18,186 bases of DNA from Burkholderiales bacterium UBA2647. GTDB taxonomy: Bacteria; Pseudomonadota; Gammaproteobacteria; Burkholderiales; Burkholderiaceae_E. Below the pieces are notes generated by a model, which was not told the origin of the DNA, did no database searches, and saw only the letters and a program-made list of their open reading frames with translations. The stretch is taken from assembly GCA_002359635.1 (NCBI GenBank), contig DENJ01000121.1, positions 1-18,186 on the forward strand. Reading direction: 5' to 3'. Numbering within the stretch: position 1 is the first letter of the stretch; each line of letters opens with the position of its first letter. Shown in pieces: positions 7,017 to 14,829 of the stretch. A program made the translations under genes and the position numbers.

Positions 7017-7087
7017 CGAACCGTTAAGCAGGCGCTTGCGGTCGCCGCAAGATCGCGCCGACGGCAAGCCTGTCTTGCCTGTCTGCG
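7017..7087 (-). promoter_or_regulatory. Two tandem hairpins between lpdA and zapE
   Basis: GGCAAG/CTTGCC (7063-7068 with 7074-7079, 5-base loop) lies nine bases past the lpdA stop. It is followed by the stronger CTTGCGG/CCGCAAG (7035-7041 with 7045-7051, 3-base loop). There is no T-run after either on the minus strand, so a full intrinsic terminator is unlikely. An intercistronic stem that ends, pauses or protects the odhAB-lpdA message is more likely. Confidence 0.5.
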
Positions 7088-8548
7088 CTAAAAATTAAGG
7101 GCGCGATTGTCGGTCGCAGCGAGTGCTGCCTCTCGCATCACCTCGGATAAGGATGGATGCGGATGACAAACCCTTGCAACATCCTCAGCAGAGGCCTTGA
7201 ATTCCATGGCAAGTGCAGCCTCTGCAATCAGGTCCGATGCTGCGGCAGCCACAATATGAACACCAAGAATCTCATCCGTGTCGCGATCACAGAGCATCTT
7301 CACAAAACCATCCGTCGCATCCATGCCGAGGGCACGACCGTTGGCAGCAAAAGGAAACTGTCCGGACTTAAAGGCGCGGCCTTCGCGTTGAAGTTCTTGT
7401 TCGGTCCGGCCCACCCAGGCAATCTCGGGGCTCGTGTAGATCACCCAAGGAATGCACTGATAGTCTATATGCGGCTTTTGCCCGGCCAAGATTTCGGCAA
7501 CCATTACGCCTTCATCTTCCGCTTTATGCGCGAGCATGGGACCGCGAACCACATCGCCAATGGCAAAAATGCCCTCGATAGCGGTCGCACAATGCGCATC
7601 GACAGGGATAAACCCGCGCTGATCGGTCGCCAGACCCACTGACTCAAGCCCGAGACCGTCGGTGAGCGGCTGACGACCAACCGAGACAATGAGGCGATCA
7701 ACCTCAAGGGTCTTTGCCTTGCCTTCGGGATCGTTGTAATGCATCACAACCTGTCGGGCCTTGCCTTTACCTTCGATCACCACACTATCAACTTTTGCAC
7801 CGAGTTGTATCGCTAGACCCTGCTTGGTAAAAAGCTTCCACGCTTCTTTTGCAACGGCTTGATCGGCCGCAGCAAGAAATTCAGGCAGGGCTTCGAGAAT
7901 CGTGACTTCAGCGCCCAATCGACGCCATACCGACCCGAGTTCAAGACCAATAACACCCGAGCCGATAATGCCAAGACGCTTCGGTACCGTATCAAACGCG
8001 AGAGCACCTTCGTTATCACAAATATATTCTTGATCAACTTTAATGCCCGGCAGGTGTCTGGCCTTGGACCCTGTCGCGATGATCACCTTGGCCGCTTCGA
8101 TCCGATCCTTGGCATCCGCTTCACCAGGACCATGCTCAAAGACATCGACCGCAAAACGATCCTCATGTCTGCCGGCAAATCTCGCATGGCCTTTAAACCA
8201 TGTGATCTTATTTTTCTTGAACAAGTATTCGATGCCTTTGGTCATCTTGCCAACGATTTGATCTTTACGCGCCAACATCTTTGCGACATCGATGGACGCG
8301 GACTTCACTGAAATGCCATGAACGTCGAGATGCGACTGAACGCTCTCGAAGTGTTCGCTCGAGGCAAGCAAAGCTTTTGAGGGAATGCAGCCTACATTCA
8401 GGCATGTGCCGCCAAGGACCCGATCCCCCTTCGGATTTCGCCAACGCTCAACGCATGCAACCTTAAAACCAAGCTGGGCGGCGCGAATGGCTGCGATATA
8501 GCCGCCAGGACCCGCGCCGATGACAAGCACATCAAACTGCTGACTCAT
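7088..8548 (-). CDS. lpdA: Dihydrolipoyl dehydrogenase (E3 of 2-oxoglutarate dehydrogenase)
   Basis: This cytoplasmic FAD enzyme reoxidises the dihydrolipoyl arm of E2 and passes the electrons to NAD. The FAD-binding GAGPGG is at 11-16. The redox-active disulfide is Cys49/Cys54 in GGTCLNVGCIPSKAL. The NAD-binding loop is IGSGVIG (195-201). The active-site pair is His464 and Glu469 in HPHPSLSEVMREAAL. The length of 486 is slightly above the usual roughly 475, with the extra residues in short surface stretches near 34-42. The start has an AAGGGAG ribosome binding site. It follows odhB after 17 bases, so it is the E3 dedicated to this complex (often called odhL). The pyruvate dehydrogenase complex may have its own E3 elsewhere. 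Confidence 0.97.
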   Translation of the reverse strand: MSQQFDVLVIGAGPGGYIAAIRAAQLGFKVACVERWRNPKGDRVLGGTCLNVGCIPSKALLASSEHFESVQSHLDVHGISVKSASIDVAKMLARKDQIVGKMTKGIEYLFKKNKITWFKGHARFAGRHEDRFAVDVFEHGPGEADAKDRIEAAKVIIATGSKARHLPGIKVDQEYICDNEGALAFDTVPKRLGIIGSGVIGLELGSVWRRLGAEVTILEALPEFLAAADQAVAKEAWKLFTKQGLAIQLGAKVDSVVIEGKGKARQVVMHYNDPEGKAKTLEVDRLIVSVGRQPLTDGLGLESVGLATDQRGFIPVDAHCATAIEGIFAIGDVVRGPMLAHKAEDEGVMVAEILAGQKPHIDYQCIPWVIYTSPEIAWVGRTEQELQREGRAFKSGQFPFAANGRALGMDATDGFVKMLCDRDTDEILGVHIVAAAASDLIAEAALAMEFKASAEDVARVCHPHPSLSEVMREAALAATDNRALNF

Positions 8549-8565
8549 GCGATAGCTCCCTTCGC

Positions 8566-9891
8566 TTAGAGGTCGAGAAGCAGGCGCGAAGGATCTTCGA
8601 GCGCCTCTTTGATCGCTACAAGAAAGAGTACCGCCTCGCGACCGTCAATAATCCGATGATCGTAGGAAACGGCCAGGTAATTGATGGGACGAATCACGAT
8701 CTGCCCATGCTCAACGACCGCCCGTTCCTTGGTGGCATGCACGCCTAAGATGGCCGATTGCGGTGGGTTGATGATTGGCGTGGACAGCATGGAGCCAAAA
8801 ACACCGCCATTTGAAATCGAGAAAGTGCCACCGCTTAGCTCTTCAATCCCGAGTTTGCCATCTTGGGCACGCTTGCCGAAATCAGCAATCGTTCGCTCAA
8901 TTTGAGAGAAACTCAACTGATCTGCATTGCGGATCACTGGGACCACAAGCCCACGCGGCGAGCCTACGGCAACACCAACATCGAAGTAACCGTGATAAAC
9001 AATGTCGTTACCATCGACCGAGGCATTAACAACAGGGTACTTCTTTAGTCCGTGAACAGCTGCCTTGACAAAAAAGGACATGAAGCCGAGCCGCACACCG
9101 AATTCTTTTTCAAAACGCTCCGCATACTTTTTACGTAAATCCATCACCGGCTGCATGTTGACTTCGTTAAACGTGGTGAGGATCGCATTGTTTGACTGCG
9201 ACTGAAGCAGACGTTCCGCAACCCGCGCACGCAGGCGGGACATCGGAACCCGTTGTTCCGGCCTTCCTTCGGTCAGCGATTGCAGATCGGCAGGCGCAGG
9301 CACATGGGCCAAAGCTGGCGCTGCCGCCTTTGCAGCCGAAGCTTGCTGGCCTGATGGGACGGCGGCTGCAGCCTGTGATGACGATGCCTTTGCACGATCG
9401 GCTGCGAGTACATCCCCTTTGGTGATGCGGCCGTCGCGGCCGGTCCCTGTGATATCTGCGGGGTTGAGCTGTTGCTCGGCCATCAGCTTGGCTGCAGCGG
9501 GCATCGCGAGGCCTTGCTTTGAACCGCTGGCGGTGCCCGCATTTGAACCGCTGGCGGTGCCCGCGGAGGCGGGGGCTTCTAGCGGCTGGCTTTGAGGCGC
9601 CTGACTTGGCGATGCCGTGACCGCGGCCGCACCTGCCGCCGCCGATTTAGCATCGGTGTCGATCATGGCAATGATTTCGCCAGCGACGACTGTATCGCCG
9701 TCATGCTTAATCACCTGCGTCAAAACGCCAGCCTCAGGCGCAGGCAGTTCGAGCACGACCTTATCGGTTTCGATATCGATCAAATTTTCATCGCGAGCAA
9801 CGGCGTCGCCAGGTTTTTTATGCCAGCTCAATAAGGTCGCTTCGGCAACCGATTCTGAAAGCTGAGGTACTTTTACTTCTATCAAGGCCAT
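8566..9891 (-). CDS. odhB: Dihydrolipoyllysine succinyltransferase (E2 of 2-oxoglutarate dehydrogenase)
   Basis: E2 forms the core of the complex and transfers the succinyl group from lipoate to CoA. The protein has 441 residues. The lipoyl domain covers about 2-78, with lipoyl-lysine Lys44 in the ETDKVVLE context. The E3/E1-binding domain is at about 127-165 (AMPAAAKLMAEQ, GTGRDGRITKGDVL). The catalytic domain runs from about 208 to the end, with His412 and Asp416 in YDHRIIDGREA. The two linkers are rich in Ala, Ser and Pro, and the first contains an eight-residue repeat, AGTASGSN then AGTASGSK. The ATG at 9891 has GGAG six bases upstream and starts MALIEVKVPQLSES, as homologues do, so the in-frame codons upstream are not used. 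Unusually, it is 174 bases from odhA and may have its own promoter. Confidence 0.97.
   Translation of the reverse strand: MALIEVKVPQLSESVAEATLLSWHKKPGDAVARDENLIDIETDKVVLELPAPEAGVLTQVIKHDGDTVVAGEIIAMIDTDAKSAAAGAAAVTASPSQAPQSQPLEAPASAGTASGSNAGTASGSKQGLAMPAAAKLMAEQQLNPADITGTGRDGRITKGDVLAADRAKASSSQAAAAVPSGQQASAAKAAAPALAHVPAPADLQSLTEGRPEQRVPMSRLRARVAERLLQSQSNNAILTTFNEVNMQPVMDLRKKYAERFEKEFGVRLGFMSFFVKAAVHGLKKYPVVNASVDGNDIVYHGYFDVGVAVGSPRGLVVPVIRNADQLSFSQIERTIADFGKRAQDGKLGIEELSGGTFSISNGGVFGSMLSTPIINPPQSAILGVHATKERAVVEHGQIVIRPINYLAVSYDHRIIDGREAVLFLVAIKEALEDPSRLLLDL
9518..9565. repeat. 24-bp tandem duplication in the odhB linker
   Basis: A 24-base unit occurs twice in a row (9518-9541 and 9542-9565) and the copies differ only in the last base. 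It keeps the reading frame and encodes eight residues twice in the flexible linker after the lipoyl domain (OdhB residues 110-117 and 118-125). The near identity, even at third codon positions, points to a recent slippage or unequal-exchange event. Confidence 0.9.
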
Positions 9892-10065
9892 GAATGACTC
9901 CAGTGACTCAATCAATAACGTTATACATTACACATCGCGAAACAGTAAAGACCTGGGATGTTAAGACTTTTCTGTTAAAGATTTGCGATGGCAGGACGAT
10001 TTCTTGCCAGGACATCACAATGACAGCACATGCTGATGGCAGGACCTTCCCAAAAACAGTCCGAT
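9892..10065 (-). other. odhA-odhB intergenic region with repeats and possible structure
   Basis: These 174 bases have no coding frame. GATGGCAGGAC is repeated directly at 9987-9997 and 10035-10045, and a related TTGCCAGGAC is at 10004-10013. Inverted repeats between them could fold as TGCC/GGCA outside (10005-10008 with 10038-10041) or CATCA/TGATG (10013-10017 with 10034-10038), and CAGC/GCTG (10024-10027 with 10032-10035) at the tip. The first two share a base, so they are partly alternative. A promoter-like pair lies closer to odhB. Confidence 0.5.
9920..9949 (-). promoter_or_regulatory. Candidate internal promoter for odhB-lpdA
   Basis: On the minus strand, TTTACT (9949-9944) and TATAAC (9925-9920) are separated by 18 bases. 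They match four and five of six consensus sigma-70 positions. Transcription would begin near 9913, leaving a leader of about 20 bases that carries the odhB GGAG ribosome binding site. The fit of promoter, leader and binding site makes a separate odhB-lpdA transcript plausible. Confidence 0.5.
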
Positions 10066-12936
10066 TTAAGCCTTGGCCTTGCTGGCACGCCGTAAAGGTT
10101 TTGGATCGCCAAAGGCGCTAGCAATAAGGTCTTTTAACTGGGCATAGTGCTTATCGTAGTAGCCCACGGCAGGTGAGGCAGATGCAGGACGACCCGCATA
10201 CACGAGACGATGCTCCGCGCCTAAGGCATCCTGGATAGGGTGCTGGATATAGAACCATGGGCCCTGATTCTGCGGCTCGTCCTGCGCCCATACCCATTGT
10301 GTGGCCGCAGCGTATCGTTTGACTTCCGCTTCGAAGGCCTTTTGGCCAAAGGGATAAAGTTGCTCAATGCGAATGATCGCCAAATCCTCGCGTTTAGCCT
10401 CACGTCTGGCGGCGATGAGATCAAAGTAAAGTCGGCCTGAGCATACAACCACGCGTTTCACTTTCTTGGCATCAATGCTTTTATCGGTTTCGCCAATCAC
10501 CAACTCAAAGCCTCCTTTTGCCAGTTCATCAAGCGATGAAACAGCTTCTTTATGCCTTAGCAGGGACTTCGGCGTAAACAAGACGAGCGGCTTGCGAAAA
10601 CCGCGAATCATCTGGCGCCGCAACACATGGAAGATTTGCGATGGTGTCGTCGGCTGAACGATTTGCATATTGTTTTCAGCACAAAGTTGCAGGAAACGCT
10701 CAATACGTGCCGACGAATGCTCGGGGCCTTGCCCCTCATAACCATGGGGTAACATCAGCGTTAAGCCCGTTACCCTTCCCCACTTGGCTTCACCCGAACT
10801 AATAAACTGGTCGATCACCACCTGGGCACCATTGGCAAAGTCGCCGAACTGAGCCTCCCAAATCACAAGCTTGTTGGGTTCAGCGGTTGAGTAGCCATAT
10901 TCAAAACCCAAAACAGCCTCTTCCGACAACACGGAATCGATCACGGTAAATTCGCCTTGATCCTCAGCAACATGCTGCAGTGGCGTATAGCTGCCTGAAT
11001 CCCAGCGCTCGCGAGCCTGATCATGCAAGACCGCGTGCCGGTGGGTAAAAGTGCCGCGGCCGCAATCCTGGCCCGAGAGTCGAACCCCGTAGCCATTGGC
11101 GAGCAAACTCGCGTAGGCAAGATGTTCACCCATACCCCAATCAAGGGCGAGCTTGCCTTCGGCCATCGCGCGTCGATCCTTAATCACCCGTTCAACCAGC
11201 GGATGGATTGAAAAGCCATCGGGCACCGTGGTAATTCGCTTGCCAAGCCGCTGAAGCTCGGTTAGCGGCACTGCGGTGTCGGCATGATCAGTCCACTTAC
11301 TGTTTAGAAAAGGCGACCAATCAATGGCGAATTTGCTCTTGATATTGGTGAGTACCGGGTCGCTCGTGTGCCTGCCCTCGTCCATTGCTGCACGGAATGC
11401 TGCGACCTGCTGATCGGGGTAGTCCGCGGGTACCACACCTTGTGCTACCAAATGGTCGCCGAAGAGTTTTCTTGTTCCGGGATGTTGTCCTATTTTCTTG
11501 TACATCAAAGGCTGGGTCACCGCCGGCGTATCTTGTTCGTTATGGCCCAACTTTCTAAAACATACAATATCGACAACCACATCTTTCTTGAAAGTCTGGC
11601 GGAAATCCACGGCGATTTGAGTGGCATAAACCACCGCCTCCGGGTCATCGCCATTCACATGTAAGACCGGCACATCGATCATCTTGACCACGTCGGTGCA
11701 ATACAGCGTTGAACGTGAGTCGCGCGGATCGGAGGTGGTAAACCCAATCTGGTTATTGATAACGAGATGTACCGTACCCGAGGTGCCGTAGTGGCGGGTC
11801 TGTGCAAGGTTGAGCGTCTCCATCACAACACCCTGGCCTGCAAAAGCTGCATCACCGTGCACCAGCACCGATAAGACCTGTGCACCAGCATGATCGCCGC
11901 GACGATCCATACGGGCGCGGGTTGATCCTTCAACCACAGGGTTCACAATCTCAAGGTGAGAGGGATTAAAAGCAAGCGTTAAGTGAACAGGTCCGCCAGG
12001 CGTACTGACGTCACTTGAAAAGCCTTTGTGGTATTTCACATCGCCTGAAGGCAGGTCATCGGCGTGCTTGCCTTCAAACTCTGCAAACAAATCGCCGGGC
12101 ATTTTACCAAGCGTGTTGACGAGCACATTCAGGCGACCGCGATGCGCCATACCGATCACGATTTCTTGAACACCCTGGCTTCCGGCACGCTGTATCACTT
12201 CATCAATGGCAGCGATAAAACTTTCGCCACCTTCCAGCGAAAATCGCTTCTGCCCGACATACCGGGTGTGCAAATAACGCTCCAAACCTTCGGCAGCTGT
12301 GACGCGATCGAGGATTCGCTTTTTTTGATCGACGGTAAAACCTGGTCGACCGCGGCTGCTTTCCATACGCTGCTGCATCCAGCGCTTTTGCTCAGGATCG
12401 GCGATATGCATGAATTCTGCGCCAATGCTTCCGGTGTAGGTATCGCGCAAAGCGGTCATCAAATCACGCAAGGTCATCGACTCAGCACCGAAAAAAGTGT
12501 TTGCGGTGGAGTAAACATTAGCGTGATCACCCTCGGTAAAATCATAGAAAGCAGGCTCAAGCTCAGGGATGGACTCGCGCTCCTGACGCTTGAGCGGGTC
12601 GAGATCGGCCCATCGATTACCAAGGAAGCGATACGCGGCAACAAGTTGCTGCACATAGACCTGTTTGCGAGCACTGGCTGCATCACCACCCATTTGCCGC
12701 GGCTGAAGACTGCCCTCACGAGCACGCTCTGCGAACGACTGAACAATCGGCGCGTGCGCCACATCCCTGAGTTGCGCCGCACCGGTCACCGAAGGCACCG
12801 ATTGCATGCGATCAAAATAAGTTCGCCACTGCTCCGGCACTGAGCCAGGGTTGGCAAGGTAGTTCTCGTAGAGCTCCTCAATATAGGGCGCATTACCGCC
12901 AAACAAGTACGAATTGGTTTGGAATTGCTTCATCAT
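10066..12936 (-). CDS. odhA: 2-oxoglutarate dehydrogenase E1 component
   Basis: E1 is the thiamine-diphosphate enzyme that decarboxylates 2-oxoglutarate and succinylates the lipoyl arm of OdhB. It is the rate-setting step of the complex, in the cytoplasm. The N-terminal E2-docking segment YIEELYENYLANPGSVPEQW is at about 18-37. Active-site blocks are GMAHRGRLN (262-270), NPSHLE (324-329), GDAAFAGQG (361-369) and NNQIGFT (394-400), the last two in the TPP/Mg-binding half. FRKLGHNEQDTPAVTQP, SGQDCGRGTFTHRHA and MLPHGYEGQGPEHSSAR follow in the second half. The length of 956 is normal. Two ATGs occur in a row; I use the first (12936), which has AAGGTG seven bases upstream. It lies between gltA (116 bases upstream) and odhB (174 bases downstream). 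Confidence 0.98.
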   Translation of the reverse strand: MMKQFQTNSYLFGGNAPYIEELYENYLANPGSVPEQWRTYFDRMQSVPSVTGAAQLRDVAHAPIVQSFAERAREGSLQPRQMGGDAASARKQVYVQQLVAAYRFLGNRWADLDPLKRQERESIPELEPAFYDFTEGDHANVYSTANTFFGAESMTLRDLMTALRDTYTGSIGAEFMHIADPEQKRWMQQRMESSRGRPGFTVDQKKRILDRVTAAEGLERYLHTRYVGQKRFSLEGGESFIAAIDEVIQRAGSQGVQEIVIGMAHRGRLNVLVNTLGKMPGDLFAEFEGKHADDLPSGDVKYHKGFSSDVSTPGGPVHLTLAFNPSHLEIVNPVVEGSTRARMDRRGDHAGAQVLSVLVHGDAAFAGQGVVMETLNLAQTRHYGTSGTVHLVINNQIGFTTSDPRDSRSTLYCTDVVKMIDVPVLHVNGDDPEAVVYATQIAVDFRQTFKKDVVVDIVCFRKLGHNEQDTPAVTQPLMYKKIGQHPGTRKLFGDHLVAQGVVPADYPDQQVAAFRAAMDEGRHTSDPVLTNIKSKFAIDWSPFLNSKWTDHADTAVPLTELQRLGKRITTVPDGFSIHPLVERVIKDRRAMAEGKLALDWGMGEHLAYASLLANGYGVRLSGQDCGRGTFTHRHAVLHDQARERWDSGSYTPLQHVAEDQGEFTVIDSVLSEEAVLGFEYGYSTAEPNKLVIWEAQFGDFANGAQVVIDQFISSGEAKWGRVTGLTLMLPHGYEGQGPEHSSARIERFLQLCAENNMQIVQPTTPSQIFHVLRRQMIRGFRKPLVLFTPKSLLRHKEAVSSLDELAKGGFELVIGETDKSIDAKKVKRVVVCSGRLYFDLIAARREAKREDLAIIRIEQLYPFGQKAFEAEVKRYAAATQWVWAQDEPQNQGPWFYIQHPIQDALGAEHRLVYAGRPASASPAVGYYDKHYAQLKDLIASAFGDPKPLRRASKAKA

Positions 12937-12949
12937 GACGCTTCACCTT

Positions 12950-12967
12950 TCAAAACGAGCTTCTCGT
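12950..12967 (-). promoter_or_regulatory. Small hairpin just upstream of odhA
   Basis: On the minus strand, ACGAG pairs with CTCGT around an AAG loop (12967-12955) and is followed by TTTTG, only about five bases before the odhA ribosome binding site. It resembles a very short attenuator or a structure affecting ribosome access. The stem is small and the T-run short, so confidence is low. Confidence 0.3.
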
Positions 12968-13023
12968 CAAAGATTCAATGACCGCACAAGCAAAATTGGC
13001 GTGGCACAGCCCGCCGGCCAGGC

Positions 13024-13069
13024 AGATCTATGGACCGTCGCTGACGTGGCGACTAGATCCGCTGATCTA
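13024..13069 (-). promoter_or_regulatory. Competing inverted repeats across the gltA stop codon
   Basis: On the minus strand TAGATC (13069-13064), loop AGCG and GATCTA (13059-13054) form a perfect six-pair hairpin that contains most of the gltA TAG stop (13055-13053). A third copy, TAGATC (13030-13025), can pair with the same middle arm. GTCGC/GCGAC (13053-13049 with 13041-13037) then stacks inside, giving a longer alternative stem. No T-run follows. The arrangement could control read-through into odhA or message stability. Confidence 0.45.
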
Positions 13070-14360
13070 AGGGTAAGACATCACGCCGGCCTGCTCCATT
13101 AAAGAGCTGACGGGGACGGCCAATCTTGTATTCAGGGTCGGCAATCATCTCCGTCCACTGCGCGATCCATCCGACGGTTCTTGCCAGGGCAAAAATACAA
13201 GTAAACATATCGGTCGGAATACCCATCGCCTTTTGAACAATGCCCGAGTAAAAATCAACATTCGGGTAAAGCTTGCGCTGAATAAAATAATCATCTTCCA
13301 GTGCAATTTGCTCAAGCTTCATCGACAACTTAAACAAAGGATCGTCGCCAAGCCCAAGTTCCCCGAGCACCTCATGACAGGTTTCGCGCATCAACTTGGC
13401 GCGTGGATCGTAGTTTTTGTAAACACGATGCCCAAAACCCATCAACTTCACCGTCGAATGCTTGTCCTTCACCTGTTTGATGAATTCGCCGATCTTCTCA
13501 ACGCCACCCATCTTCTGGATGTCGCTGAGCATCGTTAAGCAAGCCTCGTTTGCACCGCCATGCGCAGGCCCCCAGAGCGTTGCAATACCTGCGGCGATAC
13601 AGGCGAAGGGATTTGCACCTGAAGAACCTGCCAGGCGCACCGTTGAGGTCGATGCGTTTTGTTCGTGGTCGGCATGCAGGATCAAAATCCGGTCGAGCGC
13701 ACGCACCAAAACGTCGTTCACAACATAATCTTCACAGGGATTGCCAAACATCATCCGCATGAAATTAGCACTGAAAGACAGGGAATTTTTCGGGTAAATG
13801 AACGGTTGACCGATTGAATATTTATAAGCCATTGCGACAAGAGTCGGCATTTTCGCGATCAAACGAATCGCTGAAATCTCACGGTGCGCCGGGTCGTTAA
13901 TATCTAGACTATCGTGATAAAAAGCAGACAAAGCACCGACCACGCCAACGAGTACAGCCATTGGATGGGCGTCACGGCGAAAGCCTTGAAAAAACCGCTG
14001 CATCTGCTCGTGCACCATCGTGTGTTTGGTCACGGTATCCACGAACTTATCGCGCGCAGCACGGGTCGGAAGTTCGCCATGGAGCAGCAGGTAGCAGGTT
14101 TCAAGGTAGTCGCACTGAACCGCGAGTTGTTCGATGGGGTACCCGCGGTAAAGCAATTCGCCGCGATCGCCATCGATAAAGGTAATTTTTGACTCGCAGG
14201 CGGCAGTCGACATGAAGCCTGGATCAAAGGTGAACTTTCCGGTTTGGCCGTATAGCTTGCGGATATCAATCACATCAGGACCGATAGAGCCCTTATATAC
14301 GGGGAACTCAACCGAGGGCGTGCCATCGGTGAAGCTGATCGTCGCTTTGGTATCAGACAT
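13053..14360 (-). CDS. gltA: Citrate synthase (type II, hexameric type)
   Basis: The enzyme condenses acetyl-CoA with oxaloacetate to give citrate, the entry step of the TCA cycle. The 435-residue length fits the Gram-negative type II enzymes. Key residues are His229 (HADHEQN), His267 (GPAHGGANE), His311 (GFGHRVYKNYDPRA) and Asp369 (YPNVDFYSG). The last three correspond to the catalytic triad of E. coli GltA. Cys209 in FGNPCEDY aligns by context with the E. coli cysteine near the NADH allosteric site, so NADH inhibition is possible (inferred). The ATG at 14360 is preceded by GAAGAG. It lies between sdhE (135 bases upstream) and odhA. The C-terminal ending RRDVLPLDQRI is slightly different from the usual VPIAQR ending. 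Confidence 0.98.
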   Translation of the reverse strand: MSDTKATISFTDGTPSVEFPVYKGSIGPDVIDIRKLYGQTGKFTFDPGFMSTAACESKITFIDGDRGELLYRGYPIEQLAVQCDYLETCYLLLHGELPTRAARDKFVDTVTKHTMVHEQMQRFFQGFRRDAHPMAVLVGVVGALSAFYHDSLDINDPAHREISAIRLIAKMPTLVAMAYKYSIGQPFIYPKNSLSFSANFMRMMFGNPCEDYVVNDVLVRALDRILILHADHEQNASTSTVRLAGSSGANPFACIAAGIATLWGPAHGGANEACLTMLSDIQKMGGVEKIGEFIKQVKDKHSTVKLMGFGHRVYKNYDPRAKLMRETCHEVLGELGLGDDPLFKLSMKLEQIALEDDYFIQRKLYPNVDFYSGIVQKAMGIPTDMFTCIFALARTVGWIAQWTEMIADPEYKIGRPRQLFNGAGRRDVLPLDQRI

Positions 14361-14495
14361 GGCAACTCTTCATCAAGGGTTAATCAACAGTGGTAGAACG
14401 TTCGACAACATACGGCGCCGGTAAAATTGACCCGTCCTCATCCCGACACCGGGCCTCGAACAAGGTGCTGCAAGAAAGCTCAGGTGTTTCAGGCC

Positions 14496-14765
14496 TCAAG
14501 CCCGGCGCAAAGCCTCAAGTACTGCGATGACACGTGGGTCAAGCAACTCTCCCTCAAGCTGCTGTCGGGCGAGTACCAAATCCAGGAGTTCATTGTCCGA
14601 TAAGTTCAAGAGTTGGTCGAGGCCAAACACAACATCATCGGAGAAATGCTGATCAAAACCATCGAGAAATCGCGTCAAGAGCAAATCATTTTCGAGCAAG
14701 CCGCGGCGACAACGCCAGCGCAAACGTCGCCATGATGCATCTCTATCGAGCGTATCGGAAACCAT
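14496..14765 (-). CDS. sdhE: FAD assembly factor SdhE
   Basis: SdhE (YgfY/Sdh5 family) promotes covalent attachment of FAD to SdhA and acts in the cytoplasm before the complex is assembled. The 89-residue protein has the family motif RGLLE (21-25) within RRGLLENDLLL. It also has the acidic-helical C-terminal half LSDNELLDLVLARQQLEGE, typical of this small helical bundle. The ATG at 14765 is preceded by GAGG. Its place 64 bases after sdhB, directly before gltA, is the normal betaproteobacterial order and supports the assignment. Confidence 0.93.
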   Translation of the reverse strand: MVSDTLDRDASWRRLRWRCRRGLLENDLLLTRFLDGFDQHFSDDVVFGLDQLLNLSDNELLDLVLARQQLEGELLDPRVIAVLEALRRA

Positions 14766-14829
14766 GACGCCTCAGCCTTTGATCACGGGACTTTCTTGAT
14801 CCTGCCACCTCAGTAATCCGGCCCTGCCA

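Noticed and set aside
12064..12843. Plus-strand open frame of 259 codons antisense to odhA
   Set aside because: Shadow of odhA. The protein-like content has no family features, while odhA on the minus strand is unmistakable.
14361..14495. Promoter before gltA (TTGTCG-17-GATTAA on the minus strand)
   Set aside because: Both boxes are poor matches and the pair is no better than chance in a spacer of this size. I see nothing firm in it.
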